Shown here: positions 11,701 to 22,140 of the stretch, in pieces
Layout of the letters: every line of letters starts with the position of its first letter
Numbering within the stretch: position 1 is the first letter of the stretch
Translations under genes and position numbers: made by a program
The notes under the pieces: model-generated
What the model was told of the DNA's origin: nothing
What the model saw: only the letters and a program-made list of their open reading frames with translations
Database searches by the model: none
DNA from: Larus michahellis
Lineage: Eukaryota; Chordata; Aves; Charadriiformes; Laridae
Length of the DNA stretch: 64,000 nucleotides
Assembly: GCF_964199755.1 (NCBI RefSeq)
Contig: NC_133896.1
Span: 70,101,142-70,165,141 of the forward strand
Direction: 5' to 3'

Positions 11701-14700
11701 TTTTCGTGGTGTTTAATGAGTGGGTTAGCCTGGGGTGGGGGTGGGGGGTGTTTCATAGCCCGTGTTTGACCGGTTTGGATCCAAACTGGGGGCGGGGGAG
11801 GAAGCCTCGAAAAGACTTATTTTTAAGACGGCCCGTTTGTATTGTCTGTGCACATGTGCTGTCTATTTTTAAAGGAGCTCCCGTTTAACCAGGGTAGCTG
11901 CTTTGCTGGACGTAGAATGATGATGTCCACCTCCTTTCCCATGAGAACTCACTCCTCCTTATGTGAATAGCATTTCCCCTTCATACATAGACTCATAGAA
12001 TGGTTTAGATTGGAAAGGACCTTAAAAATCATCTAGTCCAACCCCCTGCCATGGGCAGGGACACCTTCCACTAGATCAGGTTGCTCAAAGCCCCGTCCAG
12101 CCAGGCCTTCAACACTTCCAGGGACAGAGCCTCCACAAGTTCTCTGGACAGCCTGTTCCAGTGTCTCACCAGCCTCACAGTAAAGAATTTCTTCCTAATA
12201 TCTAATTTACATCTATCCTCTTCCAGTTTGAAGTACGTATACGTGTATATGTTAGTCTTATGTATGTATTCATACGTTGAAAAGGACATTGCTTTCTGCC
12301 TTGGAGTGCTTCCTGTTCAACTCTACATCTTCTTGTGTGAACAACTTTTTGATAGCCTCCCAGAAAAAATAATCACAGGAAAAGCTTTCTGTTTAGTCTT
12401 TACAGCATCTTTGTATGTGTTTGAAACACATCTCGTTACAAGCACAAGAATTATTATTTCTGAGTGCTGTTGGCCTGAAAATATTGTTCCAAAGTAAAGG
12501 AAAAAACAAAACTAAAAACACAAACCCCTGTTCTGCCTGAAAAAAAACCTGAGTAAAAATAAAACCTAGGTGAAGTGCTCCTTTTTATCTCCCTTCTACC
12601 TTAACACAAACGGAAAGAAAACTTTTATTTCATTTGGAGCGGTATTTTAATGTCTATACAGTTTTAGATGCATGTGCCAAGTACAGCTGCATATGTAAGC
12701 TCTTCAGCAAAACTCTTACAAAGAATAGCTTCATACATTATGTGGCATTTCCACATGCTGGTGCAAGGGGATCTTTTTGTAAAACAGCTTCCTTTTTTTA
12801 TCATGTTACCTGAATATTGGTTTTGTTTTTGTGAAGATGGTAAGCCTATGCTGCGTCAGGGCGACACAGGAGACTGGATTGGCACGTTTCTAGGTCATAA
12901 AGGTGCTGTTTGGGGTGCTACTTTGAATACAGATGCCACTAAAGCAGCTACAGCAGCAGCAGATTTTACAGCGTAAGTGATTAACTGTCTTTGAAGTTTA
13001 TAGTGCTCTTAGGTGACATGTAGCTGTAGTTAATTACTGATTCATTTGTTTTTCTTTAGTAATTGTTAGCTTATTTATGGTTAACCAAGTTAAAACTAAG
13101 ACTTTTGGGTTCTTGAAAGCAGCTACAGTTAATTCCCTCCCAGTGAACAACTATGCTTGTTTCTTGATAAATATACTTAATTACCATACCGGTTTGCTAG
13201 AATAACATTTATAACCAGCCCTGATCTCTGGCACTGTAGTTATACCAGAGTTGAAAGAGTGATATTTTTTTTTTTATTTTGGTTCTACCAGTTATTCTGT
13301 TTTTATTACATGAAAACTTGTGAAAATTCTAGTGAATTATTTCTTTGATGTTTTTTGTTGTTTGTTTGTGCTGTTTGCAGCGTATATTAATATTTGGCAA
13401 GTTGAATCTTGTTAGTAGAGAGCAATCTTTATTTAGTTGCAGAGAAGAACTTGTCTTAAAACTAAAATGCTGATTAGTCTACATTATTCTGAAGAAGAGG
13501 ATAAAGGAAAATGGTGGGTTAGTACCAAAAAAAGCTTAATTAAAAGCATAGAAAGTATTCTCATTGACTAACTGGGTCATAACTTATAAGAATGTATCAT
13601 TTATGATGAAATATTATAACGGTGTCAGGAAAGATTGCTTACAAACTAATCTGACTGTTCAGGTTGATTTGTCCTGCTGCTACTAAAACAGAAATGTTTT
13701 TTCTTGCTGTTTAGCAAAGTGTGGGATGCTGTGTCAGGCGATGAACTAATCACATTGGCTCACAAACACATTGTCAAAAGTGTGGATTTTACACAGGTAT
13801 GAAAAACCTTTATATCTTTTTCACCAGGGAAGCTCTTGAGTATGTTTTGCGCTTAGTTACTCTTCTGCGTTTTGTGTGTGTATCTTAACAGGCAAATAAT
13901 CTAGTATACTGCTTCTAGTTTTTAAGATCATAACTTAAATGTAATAAGTGAGTTAGAGGCTGTCTGAGAGAAAGAACTGTTATTTTAAGACTCACAGGTG
14001 AAGCCTGGTATTTTGATTCAAAATAAGAGTTGACCCTTTATAACTTCTGTTTCAGGATAGCAATTATCTGTTAACAGGTGGACAAGATAAACTGTTGCGT
14101 ATCTATGACTTGAGCAAGCCAGAAGCAGGTGAGTCTGTTTTTAGAACTGATTCTTGCTTTTTGGAATTAAACAAAAGTTATGAAATTAAGAGCTAATTTC
14201 TGCTATGAATCACAAAAGATTAAGTTGTGGATTGTTTTACAAATGTAGTGTCTATAGCCTTTTGTTATAGTAAGATGATCTGTATGTTTTAAGTTTACAC
14301 TTTTACAAGTGAATTAAAGTTTATCTATAATGGACTTCAAAGGTAGCACGTTTCAGTTAAACGTAGACTCACTAGAATTAGATCTAATAATTAAAATTTA
14401 GTCATCTGAAAGAAAAAAGACTCCACATACTTAAGTATGTTTAAATTCATGTTGATACTGAGCTACTGATGATTGGTATGAAGCTAGAGAACCTTGATGT
14501 TAAATTAGTGAAGCTTTTTTTATTTACGCAATTAGATACCCAGTTTACATTTATCCTGTTTCTGAAATAAGATCTACGGAAGCTTTTTTTTATTTAGGCA
14601 ATCAGATATTCAGTTTACATTTATCCTGTTCCTGGAATAAGATCTACAAATAAGTCATAAGTGCTTGAAGTAATTTTATGGTTTCTAGTAAATGGAAATA

Positions 14701-17700
14701 CATATAGCTTAAGAAAGCTCCTAGACTGCTGCATGATATTTTCATTTTTCTTAGATGTATTAAAATATTTGGCTTTATTTTAAGAACCTGATGTTGTCAG
14801 TGGACATACTTCTGGCATTAAAAAGGCTTTATGGAGCAGTGATGACAAACAGATTCTTTCAGCTGATGATAAAACTGTCCGGTAAGAAAAAGTAACTTTC
14901 AGTTTTCCAAGAAGTTTACTTTTATGTATTGTCGTAGTCTATGTGAGAAGATAGTTATGTTTTGTTGGTAAAGGATATAAGTAACACAGGTTATTTGATG
15001 ATAGATTATTATAGCTGCATGCCCAGTACAGTTCTTTTCTGCTGTTAGAGATGTAACTTTTGTTATAATTCTAATTTACCCCATAAATGTGTCGTCTCTG
15101 CTAGGAAGAGGTGGTCTTTGAGAAATGCATAGTAGAATAAATTTATGCTTTTCATAATCCTAGGGAAGATGAATTTATAGATGTCAGTACTGATTGTGCT
15201 GAGGTATTGCTGCCTTGTCTTCTGCCTTTCAGCCTTAAAAGATGCAGAAGGCATAGGCCGCTGTCTTCTCTGGGAAGAGTGTCTGGAAACAGTGCACTAT
15301 TGATAGACAGAGACCTCTTTCTCTGCCATGCTGATAAATTGAGTAGGCTTTAGTGTTTTTATAAGATGGCTCATCCAGTTACAGTTAAGTGTTTTGCTTA
15401 CTTTATGCCAAATTGGTATGAGATGTACTGAAACCTGCTGGGGTGATGAATTCATAAAGACCCTCCCTCAGACTAAGTTGTCCAGAAAAGATGTGCCTTA
15501 CTGCTTCCTCAGCTTTCTGGCTGATATGACCAGTGTCATCTCACGCCTAGCTGTCTCACCATTCTTATATTTATGGCGCAAAGGAGAGAGACATAGAATG
15601 GTCTTTTCTGCTTTGTGGAAAGAAGGATGGGAGGGTGAAGTCGCTGGTGCAGTTTCCTTTCAGCTCCAGTTCTTTTCAGTTTCCAAGTGTTCAAGATAGG
15701 CAAGAGTCTGGTTGTCTTTATTTTTCCCTGAATTGTAGAAATAGAAATGCATCTGTCAGCTAATGAACAAAGTTTCTTACCATGTCATAGCAAAACAATT
15801 TCATTTCATTTCCATTTAGATAGCTCTTGCGCCTCTGGGTAGGAGACTATATTATCTTAAATGAATCTCTGTTCTTTGTATAAATTGGCATTAGTACCTC
15901 TTTGCCTTGTGAGGTAAAAAGGCAGAATGGAATCTTTAAGCCTTACTTCTAGAAAGCTGTATTGCTCAGGAGACTTGTAACAAGGTTTTTAATCTCTAAG
16001 AGAATCCTGGAGTAGTTAAATAGCATGTGTACTGTTTAATGTTGTTGCATTAAGCTTCAAAAGTAGCAGTATTTTAAAGTAAGCATGACTTCATTCTCAC
16101 CTAGGCAAAGTTTTAAGATAAGGAAGCCACCGAATGCCTGAAGTACCTGTGGAATCAAACCACATTCTTTGTTAGGTGGCTTTTTTGATCCAGATTTTGC
16201 CATGGATGGAAGGTGAAAATTGTTTGATTTGCTGAAGTAATCTGAGAGTCTTTTTTTCCTTTTTGTTTCCTCCTAAGCCTCTGGGACCGGAGTACAATGA
16301 CCGAAGTGAAGGCACTAAATGTTGCAATGTCAGTGAGCAGCATGGAGTATGTTCCAGAAGGACAGATACTTGTGATAACCTATGGGAAGACTATTGCTTT
16401 TCATAGTGCAGAAACGTGAGTCCAAAACACAGAATTTTTGCAGGTTGAGTAATGGGCTTGTTTATGGGTAAAAATTGACTGTACGAGGCCAAAATCATGA
16501 AGTTGTCAGAACTGGCATTAGTGGACATCTTTGCTTGCCATCTTGTCAGAGGCAGAGTGTGATACAACTACCCTCTTCTAAAATAGTGAACCCTAACTGT
16601 GTATAAGATGCTAAAGGTTTGGTGCCATTTTCATATTTCACTCTAATTGTAATTGTGGTTAAATAAGTTTCATCCAGGGTTCACTTCAGTGCTTTTCAGA
16701 GAACTAATCATTTGTACATCTCTACGATGTTTTAAGAAAGTGGGTTACACACATAAAAGTAGTGTTCCAGAAAGTAGTTCTGAATATGCGAGCCTTTTGT
16801 TTTGCTTGTTCTGAACTTGTTTCTAACTTGATGAGCGTGATTTGCAAGTATAAAAACTTGTTTCAGAAGCTGTGTGTGGGTGTCTTCTGTTTTTCTTAAA
16901 AGCACTTGTGATTAGTAGAGTCACAGTTTCTTTGCTCTCAGGATGACTTTTTTTTTTTCAATGAACTTTGTTAACAAACTTTTTCCCCTCAGTCTAGAGC
17001 AGATTAAATCATTTGAAGCACCTGCTACAATCAATTCTGCATCACTTCACCCTGCGAAAGAATGTTTGGTTGCAGGTGGTGAAGATTTTAAACTCTATAA
17101 ATATGACTATAATACAGGAGAAGAATTAGGTATGTTTGTCTTCTGTAATCAAAAATGAGTTCTGAAATGGGTGTTAGATTAATGAAATAATGACTAATAA
17201 ATGAAACTGTATACTCACGTAAGGTCTTAGCATACCATGCTGTGCAAGAGGATGGAGAGGTATATTATCAGTTAAGCATTTTTTTTCCTGTCTCAGTATA
17301 CCTAACATTATTCTTCTAGAACAATTAAAGCCTGCATTAAACAGCACTTTGCACCCATTAAAAAAAAATAAATGTTGGCATTCCGTAATTGCTGCAATAG
17401 CAAGCTATATGTTAACTTGCGTGTCATGCTATAGCATTTATTACATATGTCTAATGAGTTGCAGCTACTTGCTTTTATGAAAAATGTGATATGTTTGTAG
17501 TGGTCTTAGTATTGGCCAAATATATTTAAAAAAAAGTGTATTTTGAAGTTGGTCTCTTGATGCTGTCCATGTTTAAAATTGTATGTGTGTGGAGTGAGGG
17601 GTTGAAGGAACAAGAGCATGTGTATTCCATGCTACTGGCTTGCTTTGTAGCTTTGCCTTGAGTAAATAAGCACCTGTTTTCTTGCAGTTAATAAAACATT

Positions 17701-19047
17701 AATATGTTATGTAAATTTGAGATTGCTGATTTACCAATTAATAGAAGCTTTGTTTTGCGTCAGAAGTTAAATACTGAGGAAGTGCCCCCTCAGTATTTTT
17801 TATTGTCTTCTGATCAGTTTTCACTAATTAATTTCAGTTACTCACTGAAATTTGAAATTAATGCTCTTGGTATGTTCTTTTATAGAATCTTACAAAGGAC
17901 ACTTTGGTCCAATTCACTGTGTGAGATTTAGCCCTGATGGAGAGTTATATGCAAGTGGCTCTGAGGATGGTACACTAAGGCTGTGGCAGACAACAGTAGG
18001 GAAAACCTATGGTCTTTGGAAGTGTGTAGTTCCTGGTAAGTGTCCGCTTCTTCCTGGTGCAACTTGACTGCTTCTCGGGCACTTTTTAAGTAATATCTAT
18101 TGTAAGTGGTAAAAATCATCTGAATTTCATGCAATAACTGTACTGCCTTCTGACGGTCTCTATATCCACTCAAGTCTGTTAGATTTAAGGATTTACTTTT
18201 GTAGCTGTCATCTAAGCAATTAACTTCAAGCCTGTAAGCTTATTGAATATATAGACACTTTGTGGATATTTAACAAATAGTCTGATGTATTTTTATGTTA
18301 AAGAGCAAGATATATGAAATACCACTTTTATAAATCTTAAGGAGATAAGACTCTCTAGAACGAAGTGTGGATGATAGTTTTATTTTATATTGTACTTCGG
18401 TTCTATAGACTTGGGAGGAGAGCTATGTCTAGAAAACTGCAAGTGAGTATTCATTAATGGATTGCTTACGCAGCTGTTTCTCCTCAACGTTAAATTAAGT
18501 GGAGATTTTTTTTTATTTTTTATTAAGGTGAGTGGGGGGAACTGAAGGTATTGACTGTTTTTTCTCCCTTCTTTCTTCAGAAGAGGAGAATGCAGAAGCA
18601 GCAAAAGCAAGGACCACCCTTCCAGGAACTGCAGAGGAGGAAATAGGTAATGCATTCACCTGCCAGCTTCAACTCAGCTAAGTGTTAAAAGATCAGTCAA
18701 GATGGTAGCATTCTTTAGTATGGAAGTAGTAGTTTTCCCCCCAGGTACCTTATAACATTTTTCACTCTTCTCAAAAGATCTTTGAGTGCATTTTCCTGAA
18801 AATGACTATGTGGTAAGTGTCAGACTAGTGACTAGAGCTGTGCAGACTGAACAGATGGGGGAGAATAACTGGATCAGATTAAATGGGAAAAAAAATTGAG
18901 TTGGTCTTTAAGCACTCCCTGCAATGTTTCTTTGGTTCTTATATCTAAGGTGAAGTTAAATAATACCCTTTTTATTTAATTGCAGAAGATCTTCCCTCTG
19001 AAAACTCAGATTCAGTCTACAGCTCAACTCCTGAAGTTAAGGCCTGA
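11268..19047 (+). CDS. STRAP: STRAP, serine/threonine kinase receptor-associated protein (complete, 10 coding exons)
   Basis: WD40 adaptor protein. Known family roles: it binds TGF-beta receptors and SMAD7 to damp signalling, and as UNRIP it joins the SMN complex that assembles spliceosomal snRNPs; it is mainly cytoplasmic. Joining 11268-11379, 12837-12972, 13715-13796, 14056-14128, 14785-14881, 16278-16415, 16993-17129, 17886-18035, 18581-18646 and 18986-19047 gives 1053 nt: 350 codons plus TGA, the same length as the human protein. Every junction is GT-AG and keeps frame. Trp-Asp signatures appear at residues 86-87 (KVWD) and 169-170 (RLWD), with related strand ends LRIYD in exon 4 and LRLWQ at 289-293. 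The start lies in an ideal GCCGCCATGG context; a second ATG is codon 3. The acidic tail (309-350) is the most diverged part. No frameshift or early stop was found. Confidence 0.97.
11380..12836 (+). other. STRAP intron 1
   Basis: A 1457-bp phase-1 intron. Its first 300 bases are CpG-island DNA, and it carries a CR1 fragment at 11986-12232. A 10-base palindrome ACGTATACGT sits at 12235-12244, just past the CR1. Confidence 0.9.
11986..12232 (-). mobile_element. CR1 LINE 3' fragment in STRAP intron 1
   Basis: Typical CR1 3' end in reverse orientation: 'actcatagaatggtttag' followed by 'catctagtccaaccccctgc' and the 3' UTR down to about 12232, where it is 5'-truncated. It is antisense to STRAP. 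Confidence 0.88.
12837..12972 (+). CDS. STRAP: STRAP coding exon 2 (codons 38-83)
   Basis: Encodes [14 protein letters not shown] and the second blade start [11 protein letters not shown], ending ADFTA. The acceptor is AAG and the donor GTAAGT. Phase 1 in, phase 2 out. Confidence 0.96.
13715..13796 (+). CDS. STRAP: STRAP coding exon 3 (codons 83-110)
   Basis: Encodes the [11 protein letters not shown] strand (Trp86-Asp87) and [13 protein letters not shown], ending at a codon boundary before a GTATGA donor. Confidence 0.95.
14056..14128 (+). CDS. STRAP: STRAP coding exon 4 (codons 111-135)
   Basis: Encodes [20 protein letters not shown] and KPEA, the outer strands of a WD40 blade. Donor GTGAGT. 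Confidence 0.95.
14510..14647. repeat. Imperfect ~69-bp tandem duplication in STRAP intron 4
   Basis: Two adjacent copies, 14510-14577 and 14579-14647, each run from GAAGCTTTTTTT through 'cagtttacatttatcctgtt' to 'ataagatctac'. They differ at only a handful of bases and by one T in the T tract. Intron 4 spans 14129-14784; the duplication does not touch a splice site. Confidence 0.93.
14785..14881 (+). CDS. STRAP: STRAP coding exon 5 (codons 135-167)
   Basis: Encodes [17 protein letters not shown] and SADDKTV, ending within the Arg of RLWD. The EPDVV segment differs from the human EPKEI as I recall it. Donor GTAAGA. Confidence 0.95.
14882..16277 (+). other. STRAP intron 5, no internal feature recognised
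   Basis: A 1396-bp intron, phase 2. A 101-codon open frame at 15394-15699 has no recognisable domain. I see no snoRNA with clear C/D or H/ACA boxes and no repeat. Confidence 0.8.
16278..16415 (+). CDS. STRAP: STRAP coding exon 6 (codons 167-213)
   Basis: Encodes [14 protein letters not shown] (Trp169-Asp170), then [11 protein letters not shown] and [14 protein letters not shown]. Acceptor TAAG, donor GTGAGT. Confidence 0.95.
16993..17129 (+). CDS. STRAP: STRAP coding exon 7 (codons 213-259)
   Basis: Encodes [20 protein letters not shown] and [19 protein letters not shown], the sixth blade. Donor GTATGT. Confidence 0.95.
17130..17885 (+). other. STRAP intron 7, no internal feature recognised
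   Basis: A 756-bp AT-rich phase-1 intron. An A run lies near 17361-17370. No exon, RNA gene or repeat seen. Confidence 0.75.
17886..18035 (+). CDS. STRAP: STRAP coding exon 8 (codons 259-309)
   Basis: Encodes the best-conserved blade, [20 protein letters not shown] followed by [12 protein letters not shown], and GLWKCVVP. The GH dipeptide (263-264) and LRLW (289-292) mark a full WD40 unit. Donor GTAAGT. Confidence 0.96.
18036..18580 (+). other. STRAP intron 8, no internal feature recognised
   Basis: A 545-bp phase-1 intron with a T-rich tract near 18505 and a pyrimidine-rich 3' end. Nothing else recognised. Confidence 0.75.
18581..18646 (+). CDS. STRAP: STRAP coding exon 9 (codons 309-331)
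   Basis: Encodes the acidic linker [20 protein letters not shown] and EI. This small 66-nt exon is poorly conserved against human apart from its acidic character. It divides by 3, so skipping it would keep frame. Confidence 0.93.
   Translation, partial: KRRMQKQQKQGPPFQELQRRK
18986..19047 (+). CDS. STRAP: STRAP coding exon 10 (codons 331-350 and stop)
   Basis: Encodes [20 protein letters not shown] then TGA. The SENSD and final VKA match the human C-terminus, which confirms the end. Confidence 0.95.
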
Positions 19048-19526
19048 TTATTGCAACTGTTATGCGACATATGGACATATGAGACTAAATCAAGTGAACA
19101 GTGATAAACAGCAGCCTTCCAGAGTGTGCTCTCTACATAAGGCAAAGATGGGCAGTAATTGATGAGAATGCGGTGGAACTGGCTAGGTGTTGTCTGTAAG
19201 AGAACTGAGTATCCAAAAACAAAAAAAAAAAAAAGAAAAGACAAGTAGTAGAGTTTTGCTGTCTTTCTAGCATAACTGCCTACTGTCTTTTCAAAGAAGT
19301 GTGCAAGCCAAGATCCAGTCTCTCCAATTTCAATTAGACTCGTTGTAGTGTGTTTTCGTTATTATGGAGAAGAGGTACAATGGCTTTTACCCCTTTTTTT
19401 TTTTTTCTTGGAAGTTGGACAATTTGGCTTTAGTTGAACAGAAGGGATTATGTACTAAAAGTATTTTGTTCGGGTTTTGTTTCATTGTACGCTGCTTCTG
19501 AACGTTTAACTGTTTTCAGTTGTCTA

Positions 19527-19532
19527 AATAAA
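19527..19532 (+). terminator. STRAP proximal polyadenylation signal AATAAA
   Basis: Canonical AATAAA 480 bases past the stop codon, with T/G-containing sequence following. Most likely the main signal. Confidence 0.7.
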
Positions 19533-19919
19533 ATGCCTCTCAAAACTCGTATCTTACTGTTGAGCATTGGGTTCATGGAATGGAAAAGCAACAAAGTTAA
19601 CTACGTAATCCTTTCCAGCGTCTTGGGTTTGTACTAGACAGAGGGAAAGCAAAAAGAATGTTTTAGTGTTGGTACAGAGGGTGGCAAGTTCCTTGATCTG
19701 TATAAGCTTTGTGTCTTTTTATTCTTTAAAGTTTGAATGTAAATGTGAGTCTCTAAAATCAAAAGCAGTGAAAACTCTCAAATTAAACATGCTGCCTGAA
19801 ATATTTGGTTGTACATGAAAATCTCAGAGGTTGGCTATGAATCTGTATAAAGCTTCGGTTTAGTCCTCCAGACTGGATAAAAAAGTTACTCTTTCAAGGT
19901 TACAAATACTATTTTCTTC

Positions 19920-19925
19920 ATTAAA
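19920..19925 (+). terminator. Possible distal STRAP polyadenylation signal ATTAAA
   Basis: The common variant ATTAAA, about 0.87 kb past the stop. Whether it is used cannot be told from sequence. Confidence 0.35.
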
Positions 19926-20144
19926 GAAAATATTGCCGTTCTTCTACTTGTCACTTCCTTTAATGTTATGCTGAAAAGTTTATGTAATGCACTCCATATG
20001 GAAAGGAGAAAAGTTAGAGGTATATTTACTCATGCATATATTTATTTTTTTTATATTCACACTTGTCCTTATTGTTCTTTTGGATTTTTCCCCGAGAGTA
20101 CAGTAATGCTATCATCTTAGGAAAACATGTGAAAACAGGGATTT

Positions 20145-20368
20145 AAGTTAAATCGTGGACAATTCTGTCTGAACATAAGAAAATACTTTTCCCTCGTGAA
20201 GGGCAGTCAAACACTGGAATAGGTTGCCTGGAAAGGTGAATTATCTATTATTGAAGGTGCTCAAAACCCAACTGGACATGGTTCTAGGCAACCTGCTGTA
20301 GCTGAGCCGGCTTGAGCAGGTGCTTGGACGGGGTCGTTGGCAGAGGTCCCTTCCAGCTTCAGCTGTTG
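20145..20368 (+). mobile_element. CR1 LINE 3' fragment between STRAP and DERA
   Basis: A diverged CR1 3' region in sense orientation, readable in 'acactggaataggttgcctg', 'caacctgctgtagctgag' and 'gtcccttccagcttcagctg'. 5'-truncated, with approximate limits. Confidence 0.75.
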
Positions 20369-21044
20369 GGGAGGGGGGTGTAGGAAGGAACAGAATGATA
20401 CCATGAACCGTGGTTTCTTAGTGCAATAGTATTAAGGATATGCTTACTTTATCCCAAAATTGGTTTTGCAGTTATCTATTTGAATTTTACTCTAAAAACA
20501 AGCAACTTGCAACCCTCTGCTTTACAGCTTGCTTCAGCTTTACCATTAAATCCATTATGGCTTATGAAGGCTCCAAATCTAGTACTTCAGCCTAGAAGCT
20601 GTTCATCTTACAAGCTGAAGAATGTTTGAACGCAACTTGGACGCTCCATGGTGAAACTTTGTGCAGCCTGGGGTTTTTGTGACATGTTTCAAGTAGGCTG
20701 TGTAGCGTTTCACAGAGAAGTCTGGAATAGCATCCTTGGATTTCAGAGCTATGACCCTTTCATTGCTTTATGTGACGCTGCTGCGAGTCTCTGGTTTCTT
20801 TGCTAGCACTGAGCAAAATAGTGCTTGAGTTGCAAGATGTTTCATCTAAATGAGAATATTAACAGTACGTGAGTTTGTGTCATTACGATGCTGGCAAAAA
20901 GCAAGGCCATGAAGTTGTCAGAGGCTTTGGCAGGTGTTAAGAGAAAGCTTTACAAGGTTGGTTTAGAACTCGTGTATGTGTTATACTACCTTCTACGTGA
21001 GGCTTCCTTTCAACTAAGAAACTGAGGTGCCTGGCCTCTATCAT
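20369..21044. other. STRAP-DERA intergenic DNA, no feature recognised
   Basis: Sequence between the two CR1 copies. No exon, RNA gene or repeat could be supported. Confidence 0.5.
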
Positions 21045-21575
21045 CAGGATGTCTACTCTGCTCTGGTGAGACCACACCTGGACTACTGCATCCAGCTTTG
21101 GAGTCCTCAAGAAGGACATGGACCTGTTGGAGCAGAGGAGGGCCCCAAAGATGATGAGAGGGCTGGAGCACCTCTCCTGTGAAGACAGGCTGAGAGAGTT
21201 GGGGAAGAGAAGGCTCCAGGAAGACTTTATAGCAGCCTTCCAGCATCTGAAAGGGGCCTACAGGAAAGGTGGAGAGGGATTTTTTACAAGGGCATGTAGT
21301 GATAGGACAAGGAAGGGGTAACGGCTTCAAACCGGATGAGGGTAGATTTAGATTAGGTATCAGGAAGAAATTTTTCACTCTGAGGGTGGTCAGACACGAA
21401 CAGGTTGCCCAGGGAAGTTGTGGATGCCCCATCCCTGGGAGTGTTCAAGGCCAGGCTGGATGGGACTTTGAGCAGCCTGGTCCAGTGGGAGGTGTCCCTG
21501 CCCACGGCAGGGGGGTTGGACTAGATGATCTTTCTTTGAGGTCCCTTCCAACACAAACCGTTCCGTGATTCTATA
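21045..21575 (+). mobile_element. CR1 LINE 3' fragment just upstream of the DERA promoter
   Basis: A well-preserved CR1 3' region in sense orientation: 'ggtgagaccacacctggact', 'ctggagcacctctcctgtga', 'gggttggactagatgatctt', ending in 'gtgattctata'. It is about 530 bp and 5'-truncated. Its 3' end lies about 250 bp before the DERA ATG, at the edge of the CpG island. Confidence 0.9.
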
Positions 21576-21619
21576 TCCCAGCGATCCCTGTCACAAAGTG
21601 GCAGTGGTCCCTCAGGCTC

Positions 21620-22140
21620 TCACTCCGGAGGCTGAGGGTACTTGGCTGTCTCGTTACCGACAGCTGCGGTGTGCCGGGCTCGGTACCAACGCGATGGCGG
21701 CGGGGGCCCACCGTGCCCCGGGTACCGGAGCCCCCCCGCCGCCGCCGCTTCCTGCCCGCGCGGGGCGTGACCGGCGAGGCCGAAGTCTGCCCGCCCCGCC
21801 CGGGCAGAGCCGCCGGCAGCGCGGGCCATGGCGGGCCGGAACGCGGGCACCGAGCTGGGTAAGGGGCGGCGGCCTGCGGGGAGGGCCGGCGGGCGCCCCC
21901 CACCGCGCGGGGCCGTGGAGGCGGGCCGGGCCCCGGCTCCCTCCGGCGCTGCGGAGCCGTGTAGGGGTTCCCGAGGCGGCAAAGCGGGGAGCGCTGGTCG
22001 GGCAGGGCCGCCCGGCCCGGCAACGGGCGGAGGAGTGCCGGTGGGCGCCCGGGCGGCGCAGAGGCCGGTCGGCTCCCGGCTGAGGGGCCGGGCCTCCAGC
22101 CCCCCCACCCCCGGCTGACCCAGCTCCGCGCTTACGAGCC
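21620..22140. promoter_or_regulatory. CpG-island promoter of DERA
   Basis: Strongly GC- and CpG-rich DNA spans DERA exon 1 and begins almost directly after a CR1 end. A GATGGCGGC (21693-21701) resembles the core of a YY1 site. No TATA box is apparent. The transcription start is not defined by sequence alone. Confidence 0.72.
21828..21858 (+). CDS. DERA: DERA coding exon 1 (codons 1-11, first base)
   Basis: Encodes MAGRNAGTEL plus one base, followed by a GTAAGG donor. The GTEL motif matches human. The exon is only 31 coding bases and is embedded in the CpG island. Confidence 0.92.

Larger units (their letters stand above)
19048..19950 (+). other. STRAP 3' untranslated region
   Basis: Non-coding sequence after the stop codon, AT-rich, with an A-rich tract near 19215-19240 and a T tract near 19395-19408. 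Two possible polyadenylation signals suggest a 3' UTR of about 0.5 or 0.9 kb. The true end is not visible. Confidence 0.65.
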
